From positions 1 to 5,544 of the forward strand of contig JACMJT010000421.1 in the NCBI GenBank assembly GCA_014380505.1: DNA of 5,544 nucleotides, given 5' to 3'. How positions within the stretch are numbered: the first letter of the stretch is position 1; every line of letters begins with the position of its first letter. The DNA comes from Hyphomicrobiales bacterium. GTDB taxonomy: Bacteria > Pseudomonadota > Alphaproteobacteria > Rhizobiales > Aestuariivirgaceae. Under the pieces are notes generated by a model. It was not told the DNA's origin. It saw only the letters and a list, made by a program, of their open reading frames with translations, and ran no database searches. This document shows, piece after piece, positions 5,166-5,544 of the stretch. The position numbers and the translations under genes are program-made.

Positions 5166-5544
5166 CTACTCTGGTTCCGAGAGGAGCCAAGGCAAAGTCT
5201 CCGCGTGAAACTCCAACTGCACGACCGACAAATTTTCTAGGGGAGCCAATCGCGGCGCCGACGCACGGCACATCAACGCGCTGAAGCCTTCAGCAAGATC
5301 GACCGGCGGGAAATCCCCGGTTCGGTCCAACGTACCGACAAAGTGAAACCAACCGCCGTAACTGTGCTGCCCCGGCGAATTCCGGTTATAGTGAAACACT
5401 TCGCCATCCTTCCGCGGGTCGATGCCTAACTCATCCAGCAAAGCGAGGAATGGTGCGGGATAGACTTTAGGCAGTGCCAAGAGAAAGTTTCGACATCCGG
5501 CGCACTCGCACGATTCAGAACCGCCATGCACGGCCGCCCGGTAG
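5166..5544 (-). CDS. Conserved-looking protein with CxCxxC cluster (N-terminus outside window)
   Basis: The frame is open from the right edge to a TAG at 5166-5168, showing 125 residues. A GTG at 5531 could serve as start, but the frame stays open upstream (YRAAV before HGGSES), so the true start is probably outside the window. Near the visible N-terminus is SCECAGCRNF, a CxCxxC cluster that could hold a metal. Then come a helical stretch FLALLDELGIDPRKDGEVFH, an aromatic-rich block HSYGGWFHFVGTL, and a strand-like C-terminus VVQLEFHAETLPWLLSEPE. It resembles uncharacterised soluble proteins I recall with C-x-C-x2-C-x-NF and GGWFHFVG motifs, but I cannot name a family or function. There is no signal peptide or membrane segment in the visible part. 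GC is about 55% by hand count, lower than the central genes. It converges on rpmJ with a 74-base gap. That it is a real gene is likely; its function is unknown. Confidence 0.8.
   Translation of the reverse strand, partial: YRAAVHGGSESCECAGCRNFLLALPKVYPAPFLALLDELGIDPRKDGEVFHYNRNSPGQHSYGGWFHFVGTLDRTGDFPPVDLAEGFSALMCRASAPRLAPLENLSVVQLEFHAETLPWLLSEPE

Noticed and set aside
4894..5271. 125-codon minus-strand frame across rpmJ
   Set aside because: It is antisense to the secure rpmJ gene and its promoter, overlaps the end of the CxCxxC gene, and has no family resemblance.

Overview
The window is a gene-dense stretch of what looks like an alphaproteobacterial chromosome. The main pointer is a 41-residue ribosomal protein L36 that has none of the zinc-ligand cysteines, the form usual in that class. 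High GC in the central genes and frequent stop-start overlaps fit this. Nothing suggests a plasmid, phage, transposon or CRISPR locus.

Left part (1-3079, all minus strand, transcribed right to left). A FAD-dependent amine/amino-acid oxidase of the DadA/PuuB type is followed by a group II PLP-dependent amino-acid decarboxylase. After that comes an unrecognised exported protein or lipoprotein that runs off the left edge. Both junctions are 4-base ATGA overlaps, so the three genes are probably one translationally coupled operon. The first two enzymes could act in series, with the decarboxylase making an amine and the flavoenzyme oxidising an amine, but their substrates cannot be read from the sequence. 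The intergenic gap 3080-3247 should hold the operon's promoter.

Middle part (3248-4856, minus strand). A compact operon encodes a 74-residue two-helix membrane protein, a MaoC-type hot-dog hydratase and a ribokinase-like PfkB sugar kinase, with gaps of 10 and 3 bases. The kinase has all the nucleotide-binding and catalytic motifs, but one N-terminal sugar-contact position differs from classical ribokinase.

Right part (4857-5544). rpmJ lies on the plus strand behind a textbook sigma-70 promoter (TTGACA, 17 bases, TATAGA), divergent from the membrane protein-maoC-kinase operon. Convergent to it, running in from the right edge, is the C-terminal part of a conserved-looking protein with a CxCxxC cluster near the visible N-terminus.

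I see no clear new defence, mobile or RNA system. The points most worth following up are the exported protein coupled behind the decarboxylase, the decarboxylase-oxidase pairing, the divergent kinase subgroup next to a CoA hydratase, and the CxCxxC protein. By hand count, GC is about 53-55% in the two edge genes against roughly 63-72% in the decarboxylase lines I counted, so the edges may have a different history or weaker selection.
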